This document shows, piece by piece, positions 21,230 through 30,960 of a stretch of 64,000 nt of DNA (the first letter of the stretch is position 1; each line of letters opens with the position of its first letter). Below the pieces are notes generated by a model that saw only the letters and a list, made by a program, of their open reading frames with translations, made no database searches and had not been told where the DNA came from. The position numbers were made by a program, and so were the translations under genes. Source of the DNA: Trichostrongylus colubriformis (lineage: Eukaryota; Nematoda; Chromadorea; Rhabditida; Trichostrongylidae); the NCBI GenBank assembly GCA_963978905.1, contig OZ022260.1, forward strand, positions 16,295,725-16,359,724. Reading direction: 5' to 3'.

Positions 21230-21840
21230 TATACATATAATCCGCTGAGTGTGTCGGTCGGTTTGTGTTACTATGTGGATGTGTCTCTTTGTCTGTTTGT
21301 TACTAAACTCATATCTCGCGTCGCAGTAATTATAGAATCCATAACTTTGCAGATGTGAGAGCTGAAACGTCAGCGGTGGGGACCGAGAGCACAAGTTGTT
21401 GGGTAACCGAGTCATCTCAGTGTTAATAGAGCAATAAAATTGTTTATGTATGATTGTACTATCTCATGCTTACATCCATAGGTGCTCAATATAAATGCTT
21501 CATTAGTACGTTTAGTCAATTGTGCTGTTATGCCTTCCAATGTAACCTCCTCTCCGTCTGCCGACAAGTACACATCGCAAACGATTAGGAGCGATAAAAA
21601 GCATTGAATGGCGCGAAATTCACTGCAGTTTTCGGCTATATGTGGACTTCAATCCTCGTGCCTGTTATATGTATATGCTGGTACGGGAACATCAACGGTG
21701 GTGACAGGAACTGGCGACAGCACTTGAAAACCGATAGAGGCGCGAATTTTCGAAAGACAGCGAATCCGTTTCGCTATTCCGGCTGACACTGGAATGTTCC
21801 ACTTATATTGGGTTGGGGAATAGGTCCCCGCCGTTTTTTT
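21230..21840 (-). repeat. Rep-A relics
   Basis: The inverted Rep-A terminus and body are recognisable (ATCCGCTGAGTGTGTC, ACTCATATCTCGCGTCGCAG, then TCAGCGGTGGGGACCGAGAG). A second fragment with GAACATCAACGGTGGTGACA and CGAAAGACAGCGAATCCGTT lies at 21690-21790. Sequence between is unassigned. Confidence 0.6.
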
Positions 21841-22369
21841 CAACCCCATTTTTCACATTGTTTCCTTCATCTTTATATATGTTTATGCGAAGCTTATATA
21901 TGTTTTTGATAGTTTTTTTGCTCTACAAAATACTACTATCTGTTTTTCGATTCGTTCGACTACCTAATACTTATGAGGTTTGGAAATGAAGTATGCTGAA
22001 GGTAAAAAACTGGCACTTGCGCACCTCATCTTTCTCGTCTGCCATCGAGATCAAAAAATGTTTGTGTATATATTTCGATAGAGCTTTTTCAGCCCTACAA
22101 AATGGTACTACTTTCTAATCGAATTGCTTGACTTTTTGCTGTTTTTAAGACTCACAAATGCAGTACTCGCAAAAGTGTGCACTTTCTTTATCTTCTCTTC
22201 CTCGCCTACCATCGAGGTCGAAGGGAATATACAGGTATGTGTTCGATAGCGCTCTTTTTGCTCTACAAGATTATGCCACTACTCTTTTGTATCCCCTCAT
22301 ATTTTAGCATGTAGAGATAAGCTTCCACCTTTTTTCAACTCAAAATTGCGTACTGAAAATGAATTTTCG
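21841..22369 (+). repeat. Degenerate tandem repeat, period about 170 bp
   Basis: CTCTACAAAATACTACT at 21921, CCCTACAAAATGGTACTACT at 22094 and CTCTACAAGATTATGCCACT at 22259 head similar blocks containing a TCGATAG motif and C-ATCGAGRTC motif. There are about 2.5 copies, ending at the assembly gap. Confidence 0.55.
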
Positions 22370-22569
22370 NNNNNNNNNNNNNNNNNNNNNNNNNNNNNNN
22401 NNNNNNNNNNNNNNNNNNNNNNNNNNNNNNNNNNNNNNNNNNNNNNNNNNNNNNNNNNNNNNNNNNNNNNNNNNNNNNNNNNNNNNNNNNNNNNNNNNNN
22501 NNNNNNNNNNNNNNNNNNNNNNNNNNNNNNNNNNNNNNNNNNNNNNNNNNNNNNNNNNNNNNNNNNNNN
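22370..22569. other. Assembly gap (200 N)
   Basis: Exactly 200 N, which is typical of a gap of unknown size. Translated frames across it are meaningless. Confidence 0.99.
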
Positions 22570-22858
22570 CAGTTCATTGACGGTATAGCATTGCTGGTTA
22601 TTTCAAAGAAATAGCTGAACAACAGCTCTCCACGGGGTTTCAGGTGCATTGCAGTCAGAAGACAGGCTGGCTAATCCCTCGCCTTGACTTCATTGCATTT
22701 GAGTCACATTTATCCAAAATATGACTCAAATGCAATGAAGTCAAGGCGAGGGATTAGCCAGCCTGTCTTCTGACTGCAATGCACCTGAAACCCCGTGGAG
22801 AGCTGTTGTTCAGCTATTTCTTTGAAATAACCAGCAATGCTGTACCGTCAATGAACTG
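22570..22858. repeat. 137-bp inverted duplication abutting the gap
   Basis: 22570-22706 and 22722-22858 are reverse complements with only one mismatch seen (TATAGCATTG versus CAATGCTGTA) around a 15-base loop. The right arm is the 3' part of a Tc1-type transposase gene and the left arm is its mirror copy, starting at the last N. Either a real tail-to-tail arrangement or a fold-back artefact at a scaffold edge. Confidence 0.9.
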
Positions 22859-23209
22859 ATGGAGTCGGTTCTGATTGCCTGGGACTCCATCGATGAAGCA
22901 AGTATGCAAAACCTGGTTCAGAGCATGCCGAACAAGTTGTTCGAGCTAATTTGAAACCTCGGAGGACCCAGTGTTTTTCAATTCTCGTTATGCGCTTAGT
23001 TTTTATTAAGTGTCCACATACTTTTGGTACAAAGAAAACTTTTCTCAATGATAAAAAATTGTAAAATCGTCCACAAAACCCTTTCAGGTAAAGTATTCCA
23101 AGGTTATCGCATGCAAGGAATCGATTAGTGAAAACCGTGTGTTGCGAAATTGAACGGTGTTTTTGCCAGACCAAAATTTGTGGTGTCCACATACTTTTGG
23201 TACGGACTG
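22722..23209 (+). mobile_element. 3' end of a Tc1-family transposon with two direct repeats in its terminal repeat
   Basis: The frame around 22840-22950 reads TVNELMESVLIAWDSIDEA and then LVQSMPNKLFELI before a stop, the conserved end of Tc1 transposases. Upstream frame is interrupted by stops (for example before NNQQCCTVNEL). The outer end TGTCCACATACTTTTGGTAC (23183-23202) is followed by GGACTG and TA. The same 20 bases occur 170 bp further in, at 23013, the IR/DR layout known from several Tc1 elements. The 5' half is missing into the gap. Confidence 0.85.
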
Positions 23210-23211
23210 TA

Positions 23212-24949
23212 GGATTCAGCAGTAATGAACTGAAAATGGTCTTTAAGAAGTTTTTTCAAATTTGAATTGCTTCCATAGAGCTGCATTTCAAGAGGAACAC
23301 GATGCAACAAATGTATAAGGAAGCAGTGATGGCATAGTCTGCCAATTTTCGAAAGGTTCTTTTAAGGTGAGTACCACATTCGTTTTTGACCCCAAATATA
23401 CAACCCCAGAAACTATTAAAAATGATGTCGTCAAAATTCAACTCCGACAAGTTGTGACTGTCAGCACAGATACACTATGAGAGGGAAAATCTCGTTAATG
23501 CTCCATGCGCTATGGATGTTCCTCTGGTTTTTTTTTTGTTTCAGAGCAAGAAAATGTATGTTTTAAATGAAAATGAATGCTGTCGAATCGAAATTTCTTA
23601 TTTCATTCCCAACACCGAACATGCTGCCATCAGTTATTGTGCAGTGGCCACCTAATTGTGTAAGTCTCGGTTTTTATGATCACATTGTTGCGACTCGATT
23701 CCCTTGTTAAGACGGTCGACCCCTCGCTATCGATCTCATTGGTCCACCACGTGTGTACCGGCCACGAACCATCTACGAATAGGTTTCACGGTGTATTTTG
23801 TTCCGAATGCATACAATGGAGGTCTAGCGATGAGCTACTTCAGTAGTTATGGACGAGGCACTTTTAAGTACCTCGACATTACTTTCCACTCATGTTCATT
23901 TTCACCAAAACCGCGTGTTATCGCCCCCCGGCTCGCGACCCGGGGGGGCTGTGTTTATTAGAAACCGGTCGAATCAGCACAGAGCGCACAAGGATGTATT
24001 TGCAAACGTTGTGCTTGACGGGGGATCCGAACCCCTTCGGGTCCCACATCAGGAGCGTACGTCAAACGCAACGACCCCTCTGCGCTATTCGGCCGGTTCC
24101 ATGTCCACACAAATCGACATCCCTAATGATAACGGCTGAGACGGCTGCTGATCCATGATAGCATGCTGCCTCATTAATCGATTCATTACCTGTCGGGTCA
24201 ATATAGTTTATTTACAGCGATGTTAGAGACATTAGAAATTAGGTCAAAGGTAAAGTTTAATTAAAGTAATATCGAGGTACTCAAAAGTGCCTCGTCCATA
24301 ACTACTGAAGTAGCTCATCGGTAGACCTCACTTGTATGAATTCAAAACAAAATATACCGTGAAACCTATTCGTAGATGGTTCGTGGCCGCTACACACGTG
24401 GTGGACCAATGAGATCGATGGCGAGGGGTCGACTTGGGTCGACCGTCAATCAACAAGGGAATCGAGTTGCAACAATGTGATGATCATAAAAACCGAGACT
24501 TACACAATTAGGTGGCTACTGCACAATAACTGATGGCAGCATGTTCGGTGTTGGGAATGAAATAAGAAATTTCGATTCGACAGCATTCATTTTCATTTTA
24601 AACACACATTTTCTTACTTTGAAACAACAAAATTTGAAGAACATCCATAGCGCATGGAGCATTAACGAGATTTTCCCTCTCACAGACGGTATCTGTGCTG
24701 GCAATCACAACTTGTCGGAGTTGAATTTTGACGACATCATTTTTGATAGTGTCTAGAGTTGTATATTTGGGGTCAAAAACGAATGTGGTACTCACCTAAA
24801 AGAACGTTTCGAAAATTGGCAGACTATGCCATGACTACTTCCTTATACATTTAATGCATCGTGTTCCCCTTGAAATGCAGCTCTATGGACGCAATTCATA
24901 TATGAAAAAACTTCTTAAAGACCATTTTCAGTTCATTGCTGCTGAATCC
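23212..24949. mobile_element. 1.74-kb fold-back element with about 670-bp arms
   Basis: The left arm (23212 to about 23885) and right arm (about 24268-24949) are inverted copies over their whole length. Landmarks are GGATTCAGCAGTAATGAACT at the left end and its complement at the right; GGTGAGTACCACATTCGTTT; CTGCCATCAGTTATTGTGCA; CGAATAGGTTTCACGGT; and GTTATGGACGAGGCACTTTT. Arms differ by scattered substitutions and short indels. TA flanks both ends (23210-23211, 24950-24951). The 380-bp centre is unrelated, GC-rich, and holds a CCCCCGG/CCGGGGG hairpin and a GGTTCGGATCC (minus) motif like a tRNA T arm. No transposase was recognised. Confidence 0.88.
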
Positions 24950-24951
24950 TA

Positions 24952-25315
24952 TCATGAGAGATACCAAAATGATCACGGGTTTATGCTCTCCTCGAATACA
25001 AAGGTATTTTTGGCTGTGAAACTTTTGTTTTGAAAGTCGCAGTTGAAGTGGAGGTTTTACGACTCCGCCGCGTCGACGAGAATCGCCCGTGGTACTTTAA
25101 GGCAAATTTTGCGAAAATCTCGAAAATTATGCCGAAGGAGCGAAGAAAAGTGGAAGTTCCTTAGGTTCTCACATTCGCCTTAATCAGGGCTTTCTAGTGA
25201 AACCTATTTCGAATCATTTGAAGCATTTTGAAGAAAGTTATGGCAAAAGTTCGGAGAAATCATGGAGTTTCCGATTTCTCGTGTCGATTGACCATGAATT
25301 AGTGGCGGTATTGTA
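24952..25315. other. Non-coding stretch between two fold-back elements
   Basis: Nothing recognisable. A few GAAAATCTCGAAAATT-like AT-rich segments only. Confidence 0.4.
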
Positions 25316-25989
25316 GGTCTGTGCAGAATAAATGGCCAAAACGGAACACTTTTTTCAAAACGCCATAACTTCGCTCAGACACAACTTTATTTGTCGAAAT
25401 AAAAACCATTCGAATCTACACAACTTTGCCAACGATCTGGTAAAAAAATATGCCATCATGATCAAATTCTGGATTGCGAAAATTAATGAAGTCAACGATG
25501 GCATTTTCAACATGCATCGTTTCGGTGAACTCCTTCTGACGCAGGTTTGCATCGAGAACCCGGAAAAAGTGATAATCTGTTGGGGATAGGTTTGGGGATT
25601 GAGGCGGATGAGGGAGAGTCTCGATCAGCTTCTGCCGGTGACTTGCGAACTGTGGGGTTTTGCGTTGTTTTGCGCACCCAGTAAAAAATGGTGCAGTTAG
25701 GCATCGAGACTCTCCCTCACCCTCCTTATTCCCCGGACCTATCCCTGACGGATTATCACTTTTTCCTGGTTCTCGATGCAAACCTGCAGCAGAAAAACTA
25801 TGCACGGTAAAAATGCCATTCTCGACTTTATTGGTTCTCGCAATCCAGGATTCGATCATGATGACATATTTTCTTTGACAAATCGTTGGCGAAATTCTGT
25901 AGATTCGAATGGTTTTTATTTCACAAGTAAACTTGTGTCTGAGCAAAGTTATAGCCACTTATGTTTTGGCCATTTATTCTGCACAGACC
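25316..25989. mobile_element. 674-bp hairpin made from two inverted mariner 3' ends
   Basis: Both ends carry GGTCTGTGCAGAATAAATGG (inverted), flanked by TA. Each arm, read inward on its own strand, encodes the end of a mariner transposase. The left arm on the minus strand gives LPHPPQSPNLSPTDYHFFRV followed by a C-terminal tail. The right arm on the plus strand gives the equivalent HPPYSPDLSLTDYHFF in a frame broken near the junction. The arms (25316 to about 25640, about 25680-25989) therefore represent the same gene end twice. The 180-codon minus frame that spans both is a read-through artefact. Confidence 0.88.
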
Positions 25990-26540
25990 TAATACGGGAA
26001 TCCGAACTGAGGATGAACCGGACTGAGGGGTAAGGGTTGGCAAGGAGCATCAGAAGTTCGCCAGATAGGTTCTCTTGTCTACAGCCATCGGTTTTTTAAT
26101 ACTGACATCGGAAGAATGATCAAGATGCGTTTCTCTGCCACGAAACTCATCTCTCCTGTCGCAGCAGTGAGGAAATCCTTAATTCATAGTGGTACAAGAG
26201 ACGATCCAGAGCACCATGTTTCCATTTCGCATTTCAGGTGGACAATGGAGTGTTGGCATTCGTAGCTGCAGTAGGGAAAGATACGGGAACTTGAATGGTG
26301 GTGGCGATGATCCACTATCAGATACCGGTAATGGCTGACAAGGAATACCAGAAGGCGAGAGTCAAGCAATCTGTTGCGTTTTTTGAGTTGTCAGTAGAGC
26401 GACGATATTCACAGAGATGGTGGCGAGGAGAGGCTCACGGTTGGTGATAAAAAATCAGAGCTTCCGATAAGGGTTGATAAGGAGCGCTAGAAGGTAAGCT
26501 TCATCAAATTTGTTGAGCTTTTCAGGTTAACAAGGAGTTG
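25990..26540. repeat. Rep-A relics
   Basis: Diverged blocks typical of Rep-A are visible from about 26140 (CGAAACTCATCTCTCCTGTC, GCAGCAGTGAG, ACTTGAATGGTGGTGGCGAT). They recur at 26420-26540 (CGGTTGGTGATAAAAAATCA, GATAAGGGTTGATAAGGAGC). No gene is seen. Confidence 0.6.
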
Positions 26541-27609
26541 GGACTCAATACGATTGTATAAGTGAGAACGAGATTGCTGATTGATGAGTGACAACTTCTG
26601 CGCTCATTCACTAGAGTGGCACACAGAAAGGCATTTAACACTGCAATAGAAATCTGGATTCACTGCAACCCTTAAACATGTAATATTCAATTGCAGCTCA
26701 GGTGGTGCAGTGAGAGGTGGCGCTCACTCCCACTATCATGGATAAAATCCCGCATGAACCCCCGCCCAGGTCAAACAACCTTCCATCCCTGCGCAGTCGG
26801 TGAACTGGTACCGAACTCGTTTCGCAAGATGAAAAGCAATGTCTTGTGCATTGTCTTGCACACGCAAAACATTGTATGGGCGAAATTGCATCCACATGCC
26901 TCCAGTTCTGAATGGAACTACAATGCGTGGCGCATCCCCCCGAAGGGACTGTTTAGCACCAAAAACTTTCTTTTCGTCTTCACCTCTATTGTTGCTAATG
27001 AGATATGATTCTTCATAAAGTCTAACATCAAATGAATAAATAGAGTCATAAATTATTGGAAATTTCGAAAGACCCCATACATATGCTGATATAAAAGTTC
27101 ATGACATGCTTTGAAAAAAAATGTGTTACAGGTGATTGACGCCTCGAACCACCATTATTCAGTTGTTTTTATTTGTTACATGTTACTTTGGAGTGCTTTT
27201 TTCTTAATGATGTTTCTAATGCTGAATCTAATGGTTAAAATCAATTGTGAACCGCCTAATAAATGTGATGTTCGCCCGGCCCTTTGGAGAGGAAGTTAGC
27301 GTGTGAAGTGGATTTTTGCTAGAAAACAGTTTTTGGTACTTCTTCTGCAGTTAAACGTGCTGCAAGGAGGTGTTTCCTACTTCCTAAGGGTTGTCAAAAT
27401 TCCTAAGCCTCTTAGACATCTTTTATGAGTACGATCCCCATAGCACATGAGTGCTACAACTTCGGATACGTAGTGCGACAGAAGCAGATAACAATAAGAC
27501 TATGCGATAAATTTTTTCAATATCGATCAGACAGTTTCGACTAGGTGCGTGCTCATAATTTCTACCAGCCATGTTGACAGATCTGGTTATTCTAAGAAGC
27601 TTTACTCAC
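26541..27609. other. Non-coding stretch, nothing recognised
   Basis: Open frames are short and unsupported. The region lies downstream, on the minus strand, of the cysteine-rich exon at 27610 and might hold further exons, but none could be phased. Confidence 0.4.
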
Positions 27610-27796
27610 CAATGCATCTGCGATACAGCGATAGCTTTCGTGCAATGTTGAAACTTCATGTGTAATTTTGCAGTAACAGTCTGCCTTGTATGAAATTCCA
27701 CCCCCGACGAGATATTCAAAATCATGATAGTTACAGTCCTGAAAGCAACGTGCCTCCTTCACACAGGCATTCAGCAGTGTCCCCCCTCTAGTACAT
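27610..27796 (-). CDS. Candidate cysteine-rich exon of a secreted protein
   Basis: On the minus strand about 55 codons run from NACVKEARCFQDCNYHDFEY through ISYKADCYCKITHE to ESYRCIADAL and stop at a consensus donor (TTG then GTGAGT). Six cysteines, including a C-x-C pair, suggest a disulphide-stabilised extracellular domain. The spacing is loosely PAN-like, but I cannot assign a family. A possible acceptor is TACTAG near 27797. A mariner derivative begins 125 bp upstream. This may be one exon of a gene that includes 36983-37263, or a gene relic. Confidence 0.4.
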
Positions 27797-27921
27797 ATTG
27801 CACGGCATATCGTTCGTTGGGTGCCCAGTCAGAGCGTGCTCTCCAAAGGCTATATTTTCGGCATTTCTGAGATCTCAACCACCGAAAGTACTGCCTTTGA
27901 AGAATATCCATTACCAATATA

Positions 27922-28800
27922 TTAGGTTGTCCCAAAAGTCTTGTCATATTTTTTTTGATCATCGCTTTTTATTTTTTTTTTCGTCCAACAAATAATAATT
28001 AGGTAACAAAGTATTGACCATTGTTATCGGCAACCCTCTGCCACTTTATAGGAAAATCGTTGATTCCCTTCTCCCAGAACTCTGGGTTCTGAGAGTCGAA
28101 GAAGTCAGCGATCGCCTTTGCAAGCAAGTCATCATCAACGAATTTTCTCTTGGCCAGGAAGGATTCGAGAGGATGGGTAAGGTGATAGCCAGAAGGGGCA
28201 ATGTCTGGAGAGTACGGTGGGTGGGGCAACACATCCCATCCGAGCTCCTATAACTTAGCCTGGGTACTTTTCGCGAAATGGGAGCGGGCGTCGTCATGAA
28301 GAAGGGTGACCGCGGACTTTTCCGGCACTTTTCTCGAACATCGACGGCGAGCTGCTGGAGCTGGTGGGTGCATACGGTAGCGGTGACTGTCTCGCCTTGT
28401 ACCAGCACCTAGTGGAAAAGCATTCCTTCCTCGTCCCAGAAAGCACAGTCCCAAGCGTGGTTTGTCTTTCATGTCAATCTCGCCGTTGCTGAAGCTGATG
28501 AACCAGCGGCGCACGGTCACGTAGCTCACCATCCCTTGCCCAATGCAGCGCTGATGGAGTGGCAAGCTTCTGTCGTTTTGGTGCCGCAAGACCGCTCATA
28601 ATAGATGACACCGCGACTTGGGTGGGTATCGACAACGGGCATTGTAGCTCTATCCACGGAATCTGGTGGGACAATATATATTTTCCTAGAAAGCTTAGGG
28701 AACGTTCTACCATATTCCTGAACCGCCTGGACCTGCCTCGAAGTGAACAGGAGTTACTGATTTTTTGGGAAAATATGACAGGACTTTTGGGACAACCTAA
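27922..28800 (-). mobile_element. Internally deleted mariner, copy 1 (non-autonomous)
   Basis: Terminal repeats TTAGGTTGTCCCAAAAGTCT lie at both ends with TA duplications. Minus-strand fragments show a worn mariner transposase: N-terminal helix-turn-helix (VTVRRWFISFSNGEIDMKDK), then directly the second-aspartate block (LLHDDARSHFAKSTQAKL), then LPHPPYSPDIAPSGYHL and the normal C-terminus (KWQRVADNNGQYF). The segment carrying the first catalytic Asp is absent. At 879 bp it is about 370 bp shorter than the intact element at 34326. It shares its deletion with the copy at 58817. Confidence 0.88.
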
Positions 28801-28822
28801 TAAACAGGAGCTTGGTGTTTAA

Positions 28823-28831
28823 TTGCCTGTC

Positions 28832-28873
<42 letters not shown>

Positions 28874-29000
28874 GTATGTGTATGTGTGTATGTGTATGTG
28901 TGTATGTGTGTATGTGTATGTGTGTATGTGTGTATGTGTGTATGTGTATGTGTATGTGTGTATGTGTGTATGTGTATGTGTGTATGTGTGTATGTGTGTA

Positions 29001-29033
<33 letters not shown>

Positions 29034-29078
29034 GTGTGTATGTGTATGTGTATGGGTATGTGTGTATGTGTATGTGTA

Positions 29079-29109
<31 letters not shown>

Positions 29110-29182
29110 GTATGTGTGTATGTGTATGTGTGTATGTGTGTATGTGTGTATGTGTGTGTATGTATGTGTGTGTCTGTGTGTT
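28823..29182 (+). repeat. Compound (GT)n / (GTGTAT)n microsatellite
   Basis: About 360 bp of alternating TGTG and TATG units. Long open frames on both strands (Val/Cys/Tyr/Met or Thr/His) follow from the repeat and are not genes. Confidence 0.95.
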
Positions 29183-29204
29183 TGTCTGGTCGTCGCATAA
29201 TGCA

Positions 29205-29590
29205 CTCTCAACTAAAATGCAGCCTGGAGAGGTCGAGCAATTTTGAACTGGGTAGGGGCTGTTTAGAGTGTACGGAGCTTATGAGAACTAAGCCCGCCTA
29301 CAGTAGTTGGAGCATGCGCGGAAACGGCCGGCGCTCGGATTCGAGTCTACGCTTAGGTGCCAAAAATCGGGCACTTTAGAAATGGACCTGGAGAAGTCGT
29401 GCAAGTTAGGATCGGGTAGGAGTGACTAAAGTGTACGGAGCACATAAGAAGTAAGCCTAGCTGTGCCTACTGTAGGTGGGACTTGCGCAGAAATAGCCGG
29501 CGCCTAAATTTATGTCCAAGTTTGGGTTCCAAAAATGGCCCGCGCGTCGGGAAAATATAAGCTCGTGTCGGGAAAATATAAGCTAAGTGA
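29205..29590 (+). repeat. Two-copy tandem repeat, period about 165 bp, plus a 22-bp duplication
   Basis: CCTGGAGAGGTCGAGCAA at 29223 and CCTGGAGAAGTCGTGCAA at 29388 begin similar blocks that include AGTGTACGGAGC and AGCCGGCGC. At 29540-29585 the unit CGTCGGGAAAATATAAGCT occurs twice in succession. Confidence 0.8.
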
Positions 29591-30184
29591 ACAGCCATCA
29601 AGTACAGCAGTGAGAGGGAATTTATCCATGCGAGTAGAGCGCATTTTAGATGGGCGATGCTTACCACAGAAACTGCGATTCCTCTCCAGATCCATAGACC
29701 GGGTAAGAGTAGGTTTTCGCGCAGAGAACCAGTAACGGTCACTGAACAGAATTCTTAACGGCAGCATTAGGGGAGTCGGAAGAAAAGTAAAAGAAGTAGT
29801 GAAGCTGAAAATCGAGATGCCTAATGACAGGACAGTGAAAAAAACGGATGGAAATGGCCAAAAATCCCGGAAACAGGACCCCCTTCTTCGTTGATCCTCA
29901 ACGCGGACGACCTTTGCGTCAAGGGGCGGATACTCTGAGCGAAATTTCCATTGGCATCTGCCAAGTAAACACAAGGGGATGTTTGGAAATACGACAGCAT
30001 CTACTCTCTGGAGTGAGCTTAAACCTAAAGTGCGAAAGCGCGATGCAATTCTTTGATCTCACCGCACATCCTTGGCCGCTCTCACCGTAGCCGACCAGAT
30101 ATCACGTCGATAGCAGGCGGGTTCGGTTATCGACAGGCGGCAGCTCTTATCCGTTGCGCCGTTTCAACAGCTCGGAGGCGCACT
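29591..30184. other. Non-coding stretch, nothing recognised
   Basis: Open frames of up to 154 codons (minus) show no recognisable domain and no splice support. Confidence 0.4.
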
Positions 30185-30960
30185 TTTCCACCGGGATTTC
30201 GCCACATATAGCCCTCATAGCCTCATAGTTTCCATGTAAGTAACTTCTCTCAGGGATTTTTCAATAACACCCCTGATGCTGTCTTTAAAAGATTCGTGCA
30301 CGCAGAAATGAGCTTCTCTGTTACAAATATATTTATGTAGTACCTGCCTAGTAAGAGCCGCATGCAAAGTTTCATGCAAAAATGCAAGAATACGGCTGAG
30401 ATACAGCTCCTCAAAGTGGTGGCCGAGGCGCGAAGCCTCTGAGTAAGTGACCGCATTCGGAGACGAGAAATGGCTCCGACATTGGCGGACGACGGGGCGG
30501 GCATTTACTCTGAGGCTCCACCCCATCGTCCGCCTCCTTCAGGAGCTGTAGGTAGCCAGGCTCTCACTTTTTCGCGTGAAACTTTGCATGCGGCCCTTAT
30601 TAAGCAAATACAACATAAGCATAGTGGTAACAGAGAGACTCATTTTTTCCGTGCACGATTCCTTTGAGTGGGTGAAGTCGCAGAAGTAAAGATTTTGTAG
30701 GATCATAGACCGACTGACATCGATCGAAACTGCCAATTCAGCGCAAAGGAGATGGAATCGAAGGGATGTCAAAGCGTCAGGTCTGTGTTAAAGTATCAAA
30801 AGGTATATCATTAATAGTAGAGGCATAGGCTATTAAAGGCATATTCCAGGATCATAATCGCGTGATATTTCGCTGGAATATGAAGTCAAAGGTGCTGAAT
30901 AACATAAAAGTGAAGGAAAAAACGAATAAAATCCTCAAAGACCCTAAAAATAAGGCCTTA
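30185..30960. repeat. Rep-B inverted pair, copy 2, with flanking short repeat
   Basis: 30185-30275 matches 18555-18650. Then the inverted Rep-B half (CATGCAAAGTTTCATGCAAA, GATACAGCTCCTCAAAGTGG) faces a direct half (CTTCAGGAGCTGTAGG, CGTGAAACTTTGCATGCGGC). The tail ATTCCAGGATCATAATCGC and an AT-rich block (about 30840-30960) correspond to 6835-6960, so the composite structure is conserved between loci. Confidence 0.75.

Noticed and set aside
24000..24080. Possible tRNA gene on the minus strand in the fold-back centre
   Set aside because: Only a T-arm-like word (GGTTCGGATCC) is present; no A box or cloverleaf pairing could be built.
25416..25958. A 180-codon minus-strand ORF
   Set aside because: It reads through both arms of the mariner hairpin; only the part from the left arm is transposase-like, and the rest is antisense of the right arm.
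28797..29379. Several long open frames (125-181 codons) on both strands
   Set aside because: They are translations of the GT/GTGTAT microsatellite and contain only repeat-derived residues.
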